In this document: piece by piece, positions 27,017 to 36,701 of the stretch
Layout of the letters: every line of letters starts with the position of its first letter
Numbering within the stretch: position 1 is the stretch's first letter
From: Vibrio chagasii
GTDB taxonomy: Bacteria; Pseudomonadota; Gammaproteobacteria; Enterobacterales; Vibrionaceae
Length of the DNA stretch: 64,000 nucleotides
Assembly: GCF_024347355.1 (NCBI RefSeq)
Contig: NZ_AP025465.1
Coordinates: forward strand, 2,728,001 to 2,792,000
Direction of reading: 5' to 3'
Translations under genes and position numbers: made by a program
The notes under the pieces: generated by a model
The model's database searches: none
Seen by the model: only the letters and a program-made list of their open reading frames with translations
What the model was told of the DNA's origin: nothing

Positions 27017-27233
27017 GTGACTTATCCGTAACTTTGTCAATAATATGGAATGCATCATAGATGATGTTAAGATCTCAGTTACTGTTATGTATCAAATTAA
27101 CTTCTGTTTGATGCCCGACCTTTAATATCCTGAAAATCACAGTTATAGTAATTCAGGTAATGAGAATTACAGCGGCTCGCTGCACTCACAGGTAAATATC
27201 GATAACCACACAAAAGTAATAACTATTTATCGA

Positions 27234-27247
27234 TTGTGAATAATCAA
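27234..27247. promoter_or_regulatory. FNR-like site in the ubiT–rocS divergent spacer
   Basis: TTGTGAATAATCAA matches the FNR consensus TTGAT-N4-ATCAA in 8 of 10 defined positions. It lies 27 bp before rocS and about 220 bp before ubiT. FNR is known to control ubiUVT in E. coli, which makes the site plausible. Its TTGTGA half also fits CRP. Low confidence. Confidence 0.35.
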
Positions 27248-27273
27248 GCACTTGGAGAATTGGTAGTACTTTG

Positions 27274-29313
27274 ATGCCTCCCCAGCAACTACAACATTGG
27301 TTTACCCAGCTAACTGCAAACAGCCCTTTCTTTTTTGCAGTGCTTGATGCTCAACATAACTACTTTATGGTGAATGAGCGTTATTGCGATATTGCTGGTT
27401 TGAGCCAAGCTGAACTTGCAGGCATGAACGACCGCCAAACCTTAGGCGAACAATTCTATCAACACCTAAAGCCTTACTACGAACGCGCATTCAACGGCGA
27501 AACCATTGAAGCCGAAGTCACCCTCAACGAAACAGACCTTGATACTAGCCTCCACTTTAGCTTGTCTCCACTGACCAATGGTAAGAATACGGATTACATC
27601 GTCTTCCACGCCTTCGATACGTCAGAAAATCAAGTACTGGTTCGTTCTTTAGAAGAATCCGAAGCAAAATTCCATAAGCTCTCTCAACTGCTACCCGACG
27701 GGCTACTGCTGGTTGAAAACGACTACATTTTGTCGTCTAACCCAGCAGCTGCACGCCTGCTTGGTTTTAACTCCACCACCGAATTGATTGGTGAAGAGTT
27801 AGGACGCTTATTTATCGATGAACAAACCAAAACAGTCTTCAATAACAGCCTCAGCTCTATTATTTCTGAGTCTGGTTTGATTTGCTTAACGGGTGCCCGA
27901 TGCGGCTTCGAACGTAAAGTTCAACTGCACATAGACTCAACCGCTATTCTTGGAAGCAGCACCCAACTGGTACTCATTCAAGACGCTCAAGAGGCAACCA
28001 AACAATACACACCAGCCAATAGTGAAGATGCCTACATAGACGCGCTGACTAAACTCTACAATCGAGTCGGTTTTACCAAGCGCCTAGAGCAATTCATTCA
28101 CAACGATACACCGGTTGTCATGATGTACTTGGATATTGATAACTTTAAGAATATCAATGACTCGTTAGGGCACCACATTGGCGATAAAGTGATCAAAGAA
28201 GTGGCTTCACGCCTTAAACGATTACTGCCTCGTCAAGCGGTGGTCGGCCATTTAGGCGGCGATGAATTTGGTATCATTCTGCCAGAACCGGAACACCCTA
28301 GAACCGCAGAAACACTAGCAGAAAAGATCATTTCACTGATCAATCAGCCTTTTGACCTTCACCATTTTAGTAAGCGCCTAGCTTGCTCGATTGGTAGCGT
28401 ACGCTTTCCTCAAGACGGCACCGATGCGCGTATCTTGCTGCAAAATGCCGATACCGCGATGTATGAAGCCAAAGATCGTGGTCGTAACCGCTTAATTAAG
28501 TTCAACGAGCAGATGAACAAAGAAGCACGCATGCGACTGTGGCTTGAGATAGAGCTTCAGAAGGCGCTGCAACAAAACGGGCTCGAGGTTTGGTATCAAC
28601 CAAAAGTAAACGCCCGTGACTTCACCATCAATGGTGCAGAAGCTCTAGTTCGTTGGAAACACCCTGTTGAAGGCTATATCAGCCCAGCCGCGTTTATCCC
28701 AGTAGCAGAGCGAGCTGGTCTTATTGAACAACTTGGCCGTGTAGTCATGCGCGAAGTCTTTGCGACCGTTAAGCGTTGGAAGATGCAAGGGATTCTACCT
28801 GGTCGTGTGGCAATCAACCTTTCTCCAGAACAGTTTGGCAACCCTAAACTGATTGATTACATGGAGAAGTTACTACGCTCGACTGAGCTAGACCCAAGTG
28901 CGATTACCTTTGAGCTCACTGAAAGTGCAGTAATGAGTGACAGTGAACACACTGTACAAATGCTTAACGCGATTAAAAAGCTCGGTTTTGCTCTCTCCAT
29001 CGATGATTTTGGTACTGGTTACTCTTCTCTGTCTTACCTAGCTCGCTTCCCAATTGATGAGCTGAAAATAGACCGTGCTTTCATCTCAGATATCGATATC
29101 CTTCCAAAACAGATCACTGTGATTGAAAACATCATCAACCTCGGCAAATCCCTCGATTTAACCGTGGTTGCAGAAGGTGTCGAGACCAGTGAGCAAGCGA
29201 CGCTATTGTCGAACCTCAACTGCAGCTCGATTCAAGGTTTCCACTTCTATCGTCCACAACCAAAACAAGATGTCGAAGAGTTGTTCGCACAAAACCGTCG
29301 TCATAAGAACTAA
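27274..29313 (+). CDS. rocS: PAS–PAS–GGDEF–EAL cyclic-di-GMP enzyme, RocS-type
   Basis: 679 residues from the ATG at 27274. Two PAS-like sensor regions (about 10-110 and 125-235) precede a GGDEF domain with an intact GGDEF at 328-332. The EAL domain has EAL at 456-458, followed by DDFGTGYSSLSYL. The five residues before GGDEF belong to HLGG context and no RxxD inhibitory site is seen at the usual position. RocS of V. cholerae (VC0653) sits in the same place beside the U32 protease-like genes and acts mainly as a phosphodiesterase affecting motility and rugose switching. No signal peptide or membrane helix is evident, so sensing is probably cytoplasmic. Confidence 0.88.
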   Translation: MPPQQLQHWFTQLTANSPFFFAVLDAQHNYFMVNERYCDIAGLSQAELAGMNDRQTLGEQFYQHLKPYYERAFNGETIEAEVTLNETDLDTSLHFSLSPLTNGKNTDYIVFHAFDTSENQVLVRSLEESEAKFHKLSQLLPDGLLLVENDYILSSNPAAARLLGFNSTTELIGEELGRLFIDEQTKTVFNNSLSSIISESGLICLTGARCGFERKVQLHIDSTAILGSSTQLVLIQDAQEATKQYTPANSEDAYIDALTKLYNRVGFTKRLEQFIHNDTPVVMMYLDIDNFKNINDSLGHHIGDKVIKEVASRLKRLLPRQAVVGHLGGDEFGIILPEPEHPRTAETLAEKIISLINQPFDLHHFSKRLACSIGSVRFPQDGTDARILLQNADTAMYEAKDRGRNRLIKFNEQMNKEARMRLWLEIELQKALQQNGLEVWYQPKVNARDFTINGAEALVRWKHPVEGYISPAAFIPVAERAGLIEQLGRVVMREVFATVKRWKMQGILPGRVAINLSPEQFGNPKLIDYMEKLLRSTELDPSAITFELTESAVMSDSEHTVQMLNAIKKLGFALSIDDFGTGYSSLSYLARFPIDELKIDRAFISDIDILPKQITVIENIINLGKSLDLTVVAEGVETSEQATLLSNLNCSSIQGFHFYRPQPKQDVEELFAQNRRHKN

Positions 29314-29490
29314 TTACACGATTCAAGCCCTCTCCTCTTTTCAGAAAAACGACACACAAATCACCACTCGTCAGTACCTCAAACGGAGTAAAAGCAGATT
29401 TATCCATCTAAACCTGCCTTACATCAATTCTGTCATTCATAATTCTTCATAAAATGCCCGCTTCAACTTAATTCTACTGGTAGTGAGCAA

Positions 29491-30504
29491 ATGGAACTCT
29501 TATGCCCAGCGGGTAACTTACCTGCTTTGAAAACCGCCATTGATTGCGGTGCGGATGCTGTTTATATCGGATTCAAAGACGATACCAATGCCCGACACTT
29601 TGCAGGCCTTAACTTTGCGGGTAAAAAGCTCGATCGTGCTGTGCAGTATGTACATGACCACAACAAGAAAATTCATGTTGCTTTAAATACGTTTGCTCAC
29701 CCAAATGGCTTCGAACGTTGGACTAACGCCGTGGACAACGCAGCAGCTCTGGGGGTTGATGCACTGATCATCGCTGACATTGCTGTACTTGAGTACGCTG
29801 CAAACAAATATCCAGATCTAGAACTGCACCTATCAGTTCAAGCTTCTGCAACCAATGCCGCTGCGATCGACTTCTACCATAAGAACTTCAACGTAAAACG
29901 TGTCGTACTGCCGCGCGTATTGTCGATTCATCAGGTCAAACAGCTTTCTCGCAACATCACTTCTGACGTTGACCTCGAAGTATTCGCTTTCGGTAGTTTA
30001 TGTATCATGGCTGAAGGCCGTTGCTACCTATCTTCATACATGACGGGTGAGTCACCGAACACGGTTGGTGCTTGTTCTCCAGCGAAATACGTTCGCTGGC
30101 AAGAGACAGAAACCGGCCTAGAATCTCGTTTGAATGAGATCCTTATCGATAAGTACGTGGCAGGTGAAAACGCAGGATACCCAACGTTATGTAAAGGCCG
30201 TTTTGAAGCCGATATCGATGGTGAACGTAAGCGTTATCATGCACTCGAAGAGCCAACGAGCCTTAACACGCTATCCATGCTGCCTGAATTGTTCGCAGCT
30301 AAGGTCGCTTCAGTGAAGATTGAAGGTCGTCAACGCAGCCCCGCTTATGTAGAACAAGTGACTCGTACTTGGCGTGCTGCCATCGACCGCTACTTAGCAA
30401 ACCCTGAACAGTACCAAGTAGAACAAGCTTGGAATGCGACACTAGCGAATGTATCTGAAGGTACACAAACCACGCTTGGCGCTTATCACCGTAAATGGCA
30501 ATAG
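29491..30504 (+). CDS. ubiU: U32-family protein UbiU, O2-independent ubiquinone hydroxylation
   Basis: 337 residues. The U32 start MELLCPAGNLPALKTAIDCG is conserved. The Fe–S cysteines appear as LCIMAEGRCYLSS, then GACSPAKYVRW and LCKGRFE, the pattern of UbiU's 4Fe–4S site. With UbiV it forms a complex that hydroxylates ubiquinone precursors without oxygen, using prephenate as oxygen donor. It has a GGTAGTGAG ribosome site and is followed 18 bp later by ubiV, so the two are an operon. Annotation as a collagenase-like peptidase is a legacy name. Confidence 0.93.
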   Translation: MELLCPAGNLPALKTAIDCGADAVYIGFKDDTNARHFAGLNFAGKKLDRAVQYVHDHNKKIHVALNTFAHPNGFERWTNAVDNAAALGVDALIIADIAVLEYAANKYPDLELHLSVQASATNAAAIDFYHKNFNVKRVVLPRVLSIHQVKQLSRNITSDVDLEVFAFGSLCIMAEGRCYLSSYMTGESPNTVGACSPAKYVRWQETETGLESRLNEILIDKYVAGENAGYPTLCKGRFEADIDGERKRYHALEEPTSLNTLSMLPELFAAKVASVKIEGRQRSPAYVEQVTRTWRAAIDRYLANPEQYQVEQAWNATLANVSEGTQTTLGAYHRKWQ

Positions 30505-30522
30505 AGCCAACTGGAGAACTCA

Positions 30523-31401
30523 ATGAAATACGCATTAGGCCCTCTACTTTATTTTTGGCCAAAACAAGACGTTGAAAGCTTCTATGAGCAAGCAAAATCA
30601 AGCTCAGCAGACATCATCTACCTAGGTGAAGCCGTATGTTCAAAGCGTCGCGAGATGAAAGCAAAACACTGGATGGACATCGCTAAAGAGCTGTCTGCAT
30701 CAGGTAAGCAAGTGGTACTGTCGACCATGGCACTGCTCGAAGCGCCTAGCGAAGTCAACATCATGAAGAAGTACATTGATAACGGTGACTTTGCGATTGA
30801 AGCGAACGATGTGTCTGCCATTCAACTGGCAAGCGAAAGCAAAGTACCATTCGTAGTTGGCCCAGCAGTAAACACCTACAACGCACGCACGCTGAACTTA
30901 TTCTTAAAGCAAGGTATGACACGCTGGTGTATGCCGGTTGAACTTTCTCGTGAATGGCTAAGTAATGTGATGGCACAGTGTGACGAGCTCAACATCCGCA
31001 ACAAGTTTGAAGTCGAAGTATTTAGCCACGGCTACTTACCACTAGCATATTCAGCTCGCTGCTTTACAGCTCGTGCAGAAAACAAAGCCAAAGACGATTG
31101 TGAAACCTGCTGTATCAAAGACCCAACAGGCCTTCAAGTTGAGAGCCAAGAGGGTCAGTCTGTCTTCAACCTTAACGGCATTCAGACTCAATCTGGCTAC
31201 TGCTACAACTTGGTGAATGACTTACCAAACATGCATGACTTAGTGGATGTGGTTCGTTTAAGCCCACTTGGTGTTGATACCTTTTCTGAAATCAATAACT
31301 TCAGAGCCAACGAACAGGGCCAAAAACCAATGAAGATTGAGAGCCGCCAGTGTAATGGCTACTGGCATCAGCTTGCAGGTTTAGACGTTAAAAACATCTA
31401 A
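30523..31401 (+). CDS. ubiV: U32-family protein UbiV, partner of UbiU
   Basis: 292 residues. A cysteine pattern for one 4Fe–4S cluster is seen: one in GEAVCSKRREMK (about residue 39) and three in SARCFTARAENKAKDDCETC. It follows ubiU by 18 bp with GGAGA ahead of its ATG. It works as the heterodimer partner of UbiU in anaerobic ubiquinone synthesis. A bidirectional terminator follows. Confidence 0.93.
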   Translation: MKYALGPLLYFWPKQDVESFYEQAKSSSADIIYLGEAVCSKRREMKAKHWMDIAKELSASGKQVVLSTMALLEAPSEVNIMKKYIDNGDFAIEANDVSAIQLASESKVPFVVGPAVNTYNARTLNLFLKQGMTRWCMPVELSREWLSNVMAQCDELNIRNKFEVEVFSHGYLPLAYSARCFTARAENKAKDDCETCCIKDPTGLQVESQEGQSVFNLNGIQTQSGYCYNLVNDLPNMHDLVDVVRLSPLGVDTFSEINNFRANEQGQKPMKIESRQCNGYWHQLAGLDVKNI

Positions 31402-31436
31402 ATACTAGTTTCAAAACGAAGCGATTTTCAAAACGA

Positions 31437-31464
31437 AAAAGGTCTAGCACATGCTAGACCTTTT
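31437..31464. terminator. Bidirectional terminator, ubiV / MATE
   Basis: AAAAGGTCTAGCA (31437-31449) pairs perfectly with TGCTAGACCTTTT (31452-31464). A-run and T-run flank it on both strands. Confidence 0.9.
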
Positions 31465-31486
31465 AGTTTGTCTCAAGAAAATCGAC

Positions 31487-32824
31487 CTATGCCGTTGCGG
31501 TTTCCATCGGCGAGGCGCCGAGCTTCTTTACATCTTTGTAGAGCATCACCATCACCACCGCGCTCAACGCGATATTAGACAGTGGATACGCAATCCAGAT
31601 CCCCGGCACACCATACAACTTAGGCATAATGTACAGGAACGGCAGTTGAATCAGCATGTTACCTACCGTCACGAACATAGCCTTACTACCTTTGTTCACC
31701 GCCTGGTAGTAAGCCCCCGCAACCACTAAGAAGCCATCAAGCGCCAATGCGAACATGTGCAGTCGAATACCCAATACGGTGTACTCAACGAGCTGAGGTT
31801 CGTCCGAGTTAAACACTGAAACAAACTCACGTGGGAATACGTTCAATAACAACACAAACGCGATACCAATCAACACAGAACTCGACATCGCAATCTTAAG
31901 CAACTTGCGAATATTCGCTTGGTTACGTGCACCATGGTTGTAGCTCACCAATGGCTGCATACCGTTAGCGATACCTTCCGCAGTGAGGTAATAAACCGTC
32001 ACGATGTAGCCCAAAATAGCGTAAGCACCAATCATCAACTGGTCGCCATATTGAGAGAACAAAGCGTTGTGCAATGCCACCATCATTGAGCCATAAGCGT
32101 ACATAAAAAAGCTTGATGTACCAATCGCGAAAATCTGTGGGATTACTGCAAGCTTCAATCTCAACTCGCTCCAACGTAAACGTAGGTTTGCACGGCGTGA
32201 AAAGAAGTAAGCGAGACCCAAAGCCGTTACCACAAACTGAGCAACCGCTGTAGCCAATGCGGCGCCCATCAACTCCCATCCAAATAGAGCAATAAGCAAG
32301 TAATCCAGAACAATATTAATGACCGCACCAATAATCATCAGGATAGTCGCTAAGTTCGGGCTATCGTCGTTACGCAGTAGAAACGGCATCGCGATAGAAC
32401 CCAAGGTAAACACGCTGGCGCCAATCAAGATGTGTAAGTACTGCAAACCAAGCTCATACACTCGCCCTTCTGCGCCCTGCCAAAGCAAAAAGTTATCGGC
32501 AAACAGATACAGCAAGACTGAAACAATAGGGGTTATAGCTAACAACAAAGTCAAACCCGTAGCTAAGATCTGCTTAGCACCTTGAGTATCTTTTTCACCT
32601 TGGCGAATCGATACCAGAGCACCAGTACCGACACCCACCAACATACCTAGGCCAAGAATCGAACCGATCACCGGCCAAGCGACGTTGATGCCTGCAAGTC
32701 CATCAGCGCCGACATAACGACCGATAAAGATGCCATCCACAACTTGGTAGAGGCCATTAACTAGCATCGCCGCAACCGTTGGGATTGTGTATCGCCAAAA
32801 TTGACGACTAATTGAGTTACTCAT
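31487..32824 (-). CDS. MATE-family multidrug efflux transporter controlled by the adjacent MarR regulator
   Basis: 445 residues and about 12 membrane helices. The start IPTVAAMLVNGLYQVVDGIFIG and the repeat-half signatures (for example AEGIANGMQPLVSYNHGA) are typical of MATE antiporters of the VmrA/DinF-like type. It uses an ion gradient to export cationic drugs; substrates cannot be inferred. It sits 88 bp downstream of a marR gene on the same strand, with a palindrome in the gap that matches one before marR. This makes it a likely MarR-repressed unit. Confidence 0.9.
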   Translation of the reverse strand: MSNSISRQFWRYTIPTVAAMLVNGLYQVVDGIFIGRYVGADGLAGINVAWPVIGSILGLGMLVGVGTGALVSIRQGEKDTQGAKQILATGLTLLLAITPIVSVLLYLFADNFLLWQGAEGRVYELGLQYLHILIGASVFTLGSIAMPFLLRNDDSPNLATILMIIGAVINIVLDYLLIALFGWELMGAALATAVAQFVVTALGLAYFFSRRANLRLRWSELRLKLAVIPQIFAIGTSSFFMYAYGSMMVALHNALFSQYGDQLMIGAYAILGYIVTVYYLTAEGIANGMQPLVSYNHGARNQANIRKLLKIAMSSSVLIGIAFVLLLNVFPREFVSVFNSDEPQLVEYTVLGIRLHMFALALDGFLVVAGAYYQAVNKGSKAMFVTVGNMLIQLPFLYIMPKLYGVPGIWIAYPLSNIALSAVVMVMLYKDVKKLGASPMETATA

Positions 32825-32879
32825 TTCTTACTCTACTTTCATTGTAAGTCACATATCAGTGGGATATGACTCGATAAGT

Positions 32880-32898
32880 TAGTTAATAAGACTAACTA
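32880..32898. promoter_or_regulatory. MarR operator candidate O2 (between marR and the MATE gene)
   Basis: TAGTTAATAAGACTAACTA has inverted hexamers TAGTTA and TAACTA spaced by 7. It is 16 of 19 identical to the palindrome at 33346-33364, which has the same geometry. Its position just upstream of the MATE start suggests separate control of that gene. Confidence 0.75.
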
Positions 32899-32912
32899 AA
32901 TATCTAAATTAA

Positions 32913-33320
32913 TTATTTCAACGCTTTGTCTAATAACTGATTCAGTTGCGTAGACTCTTGATCAGACAAACGGCTTTCCAGTATTTGTGCCATCATCTGA
33001 TAGATCTTGCTCTCTTCTTCTAAACCTAGTTCTGCTTTATGTGTCAGTACCACGAGTTTAGATCTCGCGTCTTCCAGTGACGCCTTACGCTCCACAAGGC
33101 CTTTTCTCTCGAGCCTTTGTACCATAGTCGTCGCTGAAGGCTTGGTCACCTGCATTTCAATAGCAAGGTCGGTCAATCGAATCGGCTCAGGAGACGCTTG
33201 AATCACCTTCAAGTAATCATATTCGTTGAAGCTCAACTGACAGATAGGATCTTCATTTACCTGTGTTCGCCATACTTTCGAGGCGAAGCGTTCTATCTTC
33301 TCTAAATTCTGGTTTAGCAT
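32913..33320 (-). CDS. MarR-family regulator
   Basis: 135 residues from the ATG at 33320. An ATG 24 bases upstream is possible but has no ribosome site and touches the operator palindrome. The winged-helix core is LTDLAIEMQVTKPSATTMVQRLERKGLVERKASLEDARSK (in part), the usual MarR recognition helix and wing with DxR. It probably represses its own gene and the MATE transporter and is released by a small ligand. Two matching palindromes flank the gene. Confidence 0.88.
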   Translation of the reverse strand: MLNQNLEKIERFASKVWRTQVNEDPICQLSFNEYDYLKVIQASPEPIRLTDLAIEMQVTKPSATTMVQRLERKGLVERKASLEDARSKLVVLTHKAELGLEEESKIYQMMAQILESRLSDQESTQLNQLLDKALK

Positions 33321-33345
33321 ACTCACCCAATCAAAGAATGGCATT

Positions 33346-33364
33346 TAGTTAGCAAGGCTAACTA
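33346..33364. promoter_or_regulatory. MarR operator candidate O1 (upstream of marR)
   Basis: TAGTTAGCAAGGCTAACTA is a perfect palindrome in its outer 7-bp arms (TAGTTAG/CTAACTA) around CAAGG. It lies 26 bp upstream of the preferred marR start. It shares sequence and spacing with O2 at 32880-32898. Confidence 0.78.
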
Positions 33365-33429
33365 TTTTAATCCTGTTTAAATAAAAAGCAATCCAAAACG
33401 AGACAAAGATCATAAAAATTAGGCACAAA

Positions 33430-33454
33430 AAAGCCGCTGACTGGCAGCGGCTTT
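33430..33454 (-). terminator. Terminator of nlpI
   Basis: AAAGCCGCTG (33430-33439) pairs with CAGCGGCTTT (33445-33454) around a 5-base loop. The minus-strand product ends in six T. Confidence 0.92.
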
Positions 33455-33473
33455 GATAGTAGAAATAATCTAT

Positions 33474-34397
33474 TTAGCGGGCATCAGCTTCTTGCTCTGC
33501 CTCAGCCAGCTTAGCTTGAGCGAGGTGCTCTGCTTTTAGCGTAGTGAAAATACGGCTTAACTCTAGGAAAGAGTAACGATGCTCTACGTATTCAAATACG
33601 TTAAAAGAGACCGACAACTTATACAAAGAGATCGCATTCGCGTAGTCACCGTTCATGTGGTAACGCTTAGCCAGATAGAAGTATGTCTCGGTTAAGCGCT
33701 GTGCCAGCAACGTATTGTCACGAGTACCCGTTAAGATCGCTTTGAATGCCTGCTCTTCAGTGATGTCATCGAGCATGATAGCGACCAATACCCAGCCCCA
33801 CTGCTCGTCATGATTCTCATAACGTTTTTGCAGGTCAAGCTTAGCTTGTTCAGGCGTTAGCTCATGCTGAATGATGTATAACCAAAGCGCGCGGAATGGA
33901 TCACTCGGATCATCGGCGTAATGCTTCATCATTTCTTCATTGGCTAAGTCGTAACGCTCCCCATAGTAGAGTGCGATAGCGCGGTTTCTCTCTGCATATG
34001 AATTCGCAGGATCAAGCTCGAGCGTAGAGTCGAAAGATTCATAAGCCGCATCAAACTCCCCCACTTGCGTAAAGTAGACACCCAAAAGGTTGAAGATATC
34101 AGGCTGAGCTGGGTTCAATGAAAGAGATTGATTAAAGTCTAAACGCGCTAAATCCCTTAGGCCGACACTGTCGTAGTAGTTACCACGTTCAAACAGCATC
34201 TTAGCTCTAACTTCATCATTCAGATCTGGGCGCTGCAGTAGCTGACTCAAACGTGCAATCTGAACTTCTTGCTGGACGCTCGGTTGCAGTGGCACAGCCA
34301 TTGGCGGGTAAACCCAACTTGAGGCGTTATCTGATGTTGTTGCACAACCAGTTAGTACAAGCAGTAAACACATACTCGCGGTTTGAAACCATTTCAC
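33474..34397 (-). CDS. nlpI: Outer-membrane lipoprotein NlpI (TPR protein)
   Basis: 307 residues. A lipoprotein signal peptide ends with the lipobox LTGC (Cys 18). Tetratricopeptide repeats follow (about residues 60-140), for example ARLDFNQSLSLNPAQPDIFN and the AAYESFDSTLELDPANSYA block. NlpI is an adaptor for peptidoglycan endopeptidases and for the Prc protease in E. coli. It stands just downstream of pnp as in enteric bacteria, but a terminator separates the two. Confidence 0.93.
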   Translation of the reverse strand: MKWFQTASMCLLLVLTGCATTSDNASSWVYPPMAVPLQPSVQQEVQIARLSQLLQRPDLNDEVRAKMLFERGNYYDSVGLRDLARLDFNQSLSLNPAQPDIFNLLGVYFTQVGEFDAAYESFDSTLELDPANSYAERNRAIALYYGERYDLANEEMMKHYADDPSDPFRALWLYIIQHELTPEQAKLDLQKRYENHDEQWGWVLVAIMLDDITEEQAFKAILTGTRDNTLLAQRLTETYFYLAKRYHMNGDYANAISLYKLSVSFNVFEYVEHRYSFLELSRIFTTLKAEHLAQAKLAEAEQEADAR

Positions 34398-34428
34398 AAA
34401 TAATTACTCCTGTTATGACCGCAATTAA

Positions 34429-34453
34429 AAAGGGGAGCGATATGCTCCCCTTT
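34429..34453 (-). terminator. Terminator between pnp and nlpI
   Basis: AAAGGGGAGC (34429-34438) pairs perfectly with GCTCCCCTTT (34444-34453). The minus strand continues TTAATT. nlpI probably starts from its own promoter or from read-through. Confidence 0.85.
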
Positions 34454-34521
34454 ATAACATGCTTTGTTGACGATAGGTTAAAAATCACTAAAAAGCGATA
34501 TCACTATCGACACACTGAGAA

Positions 34522-36642
34522 TTACTCAGCAGCAGGTGCTTCGCCTTCAGCCGGCGTTTCAACTGCTTCTTTCATGCTTAGACGTACACGGCCTTGACGG
34601 TCAATCTCAAGAACCTTAACAGGAACTTCTTGACCTTCAGTTAGGTAGTCAGACACTTTCTCAACGCGCTTGTCAGCGATTTGAGATATGTGTACTAGAC
34701 CATCTTTACCTGGAAGGATAGTTACGAATGCACCGAAGTCAGCTAGGCGAGCAACTTTACCTTGGTAAATGCGGCCAACTTCAACTTCAGCTGTGATCTC
34801 TTCGATACGACGGATAGCTTCTTTAGCAGCAGCGCCTTCAGTAGCAGCAATCTTGATTGTGCCGTCGTCTTCGATTTCGATCGTAGTACCTGTTTCTTCA
34901 CAAAGAGCACGGATAACTGCACCGCCTTTACCGATAACATCTTTGATCTTATCAGAGCTGATTTTCATTGTGTGGATACGTGGAGCGAATTCAGAGATAT
35001 CTTCGCGAGCACCAGAGATAGCTTCATCCATTACAGAAAGGATGTGCTTACGTGCACCTTGCGCTTGGTTAAGAGCAATTTGCATGATCTCTTTAGTGAT
35101 ACCTTCGATCTTGATGTCCATTTGAAGTGCAGTGATACCGTCGTTAGTACCTGCTACTTTAAAGTCCATGTCACCTAGGTGGTCTTCGTCACCAAGGATG
35201 TCAGAAAGAACAACGAAGTCGTCGCCTTCTTTAACAAGACCCATTGCGATACCCGCAACAGAAGACTTGATTGGAACACCAGCATCCATAAGTGCTAGAG
35301 ATGTACCACATACAGAAGCCATTGAAGAAGAACCGTTAGATTCAGTGATTTCCGATACAACACGAACTGTGTATGGGAACTCATCAACAGAAGGCATTAC
35401 TGCAGCGATACCACGCTTAGCTAGTTTACCGTGGCCGATTTCACGACGCTTAGGAGAACCTACAAAACCAGTTTCGCCAACACAGTATGGAGGGAAGTTG
35501 TAGTGTAGTAGGAAGTTATCTTTACGCTCGCCTGTTAGCTCATCGATGATTTGAGCGTCACGCTGTGTACCAAGCGTAGCAGTAACGATAGCTTGAGTTT
35601 CACCACGAGTGAATAGAGAAGAACCGTGAGTACGTGGAAGAACGCCAGTGCGAACGTCTAGTGCACGAACCATGTCTTTTTCACGGCCATCGATACGTGG
35701 GTTACCAGCGATGATGCTGCGACGTACCACTGTTTTCTCTAGGTCGTGGAAGATAGAGTGAACTTCTTTTAGGTTTACTTCTTCGTCTTCAGATACTAGT
35801 ACTTCGTTAACTTCAGCCGCGATCTCGTGGATACGGTCGTAACGAGTCATTTTCTCTGTGATTTGGTAAGCTTCAACTAGCTTAGCTTCTGCAAGCTCAG
35901 CGATGCGAGTGTTAAGCGCAGTGTTCTCTTCTGGAGCAACCCAATCCCATGCAGGAGTAGCAACTTCAGCTGCGAATTCGTTGATCGCGTTGATAACAAC
36001 TTGTTGTTGATCGTGACCAAATACTACCGCTGATAGCATCTCTTCTTCTGTAAGGTTGTCTGCTTCAGACTCAACCATTAGAACCGCACCAGCAGTACCA
36101 GAAACAACAAGGTCAAGCTTAGACGTTTCTAGCTCAGTGTTGCTTGGGTTAAGTACTAGTTGACCGTCGATGTGACCAACACGTGCTGCACCGATAGGAC
36201 CGTTGAACGGGATACCAGAGATAGCAAGTGCTGCAGAAGTACCGATCATTGTTACCATGTCAGGCTGAACGTCTGGGTTTACAGACATTACTGTAGCGAT
36301 AACTTGAACTTCGTTCTTGAATGCATCTGGGAAAAGAGGACGAATTGGACGGTCGATTAGACGAGCCGTTAGTGTTTCGCCTTCTGATGGACGACCTTCA
36401 CGCTTGAAGAAGCCACCTGGGATTTTACCAGCAGCGTATGTACGCTCTTGGTAGTTAACCGTTAGAGGGAAAAAGTCTTGACCTTGTACCGCTTCTTTTT
36501 TACCAACAACAGATACGAATACTGAAGTATCGTCCATTGTTACCATAACTGCTGCAGTAGCTTGACGAGCAATAACGCCAGTTTCTAGAGTAACTGTGTG
36601 GTTACCGTACTGAAACGTTTTTACAACTGGTTTCTCAAACAT
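34522..36642 (-). CDS. pnp: Polynucleotide phosphorylase
   Basis: 706 residues from the ATG at 36642 ([20 protein letters not shown]) after an AAGGAAA ribosome site. An upstream in-frame codon at 36705 would add a non-conserved extension. Two RNase PH domains are followed by a KH domain ([14 protein letters not shown]) and an S1 domain ([18 protein letters not shown]), then an acidic-alanine tail. PNPase degrades RNA 3'-5' phosphorolytically and is part of the degradosome. A long double hairpin in the leader is the expected RNase III autoregulation target. Confidence 0.97.
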   Translation of the reverse strand: MFEKPVVKTFQYGNHTVTLETGVIARQATAAVMVTMDDTSVFVSVVGKKEAVQGQDFFPLTVNYQERTYAAGKIPGGFFKREGRPSEGETLTARLIDRPIRPLFPDAFKNEVQVIATVMSVNPDVQPDMVTMIGTSAALAISGIPFNGPIGAARVGHIDGQLVLNPSNTELETSKLDLVVSGTAGAVLMVESEADNLTEEEMLSAVVFGHDQQQVVINAINEFAAEVATPAWDWVAPEENTALNTRIAELAEAKLVEAYQITEKMTRYDRIHEIAAEVNEVLVSEDEEVNLKEVHSIFHDLEKTVVRRSIIAGNPRIDGREKDMVRALDVRTGVLPRTHGSSLFTRGETQAIVTATLGTQRDAQIIDELTGERKDNFLLHYNFPPYCVGETGFVGSPKRREIGHGKLAKRGIAAVMPSVDEFPYTVRVVSEITESNGSSSMASVCGTSLALMDAGVPIKSSVAGIAMGLVKEGDDFVVLSDILGDEDHLGDMDFKVAGTNDGITALQMDIKIEGITKEIMQIALNQAQGARKHILSVMDEAISGAREDISEFAPRIHTMKISSDKIKDVIGKGGAVIRALCEETGTTIEIEDDGTIKIAATEGAAAKEAIRRIEEITAEVEVGRIYQGKVARLADFGAFVTILPGKDGLVHISQIADKRVEKVSDYLTEGQEVPVKVLEIDRQGRVRLSMKEAVETPAEGEAPAAE

Positions 36643-36701
36643 TGTATTTCCTTTATCTAAAGATTGTTCTTTAGAGTCAGTAAGTTGAAACCCAAAAATC
36701 A

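Noticed and set aside
29314..29490. FNR box expected upstream of ubiUV
   Set aside because: Only one ATCAA half site (near 29425) is present; no TTGAT-N4-ATCAA pair can be supported.
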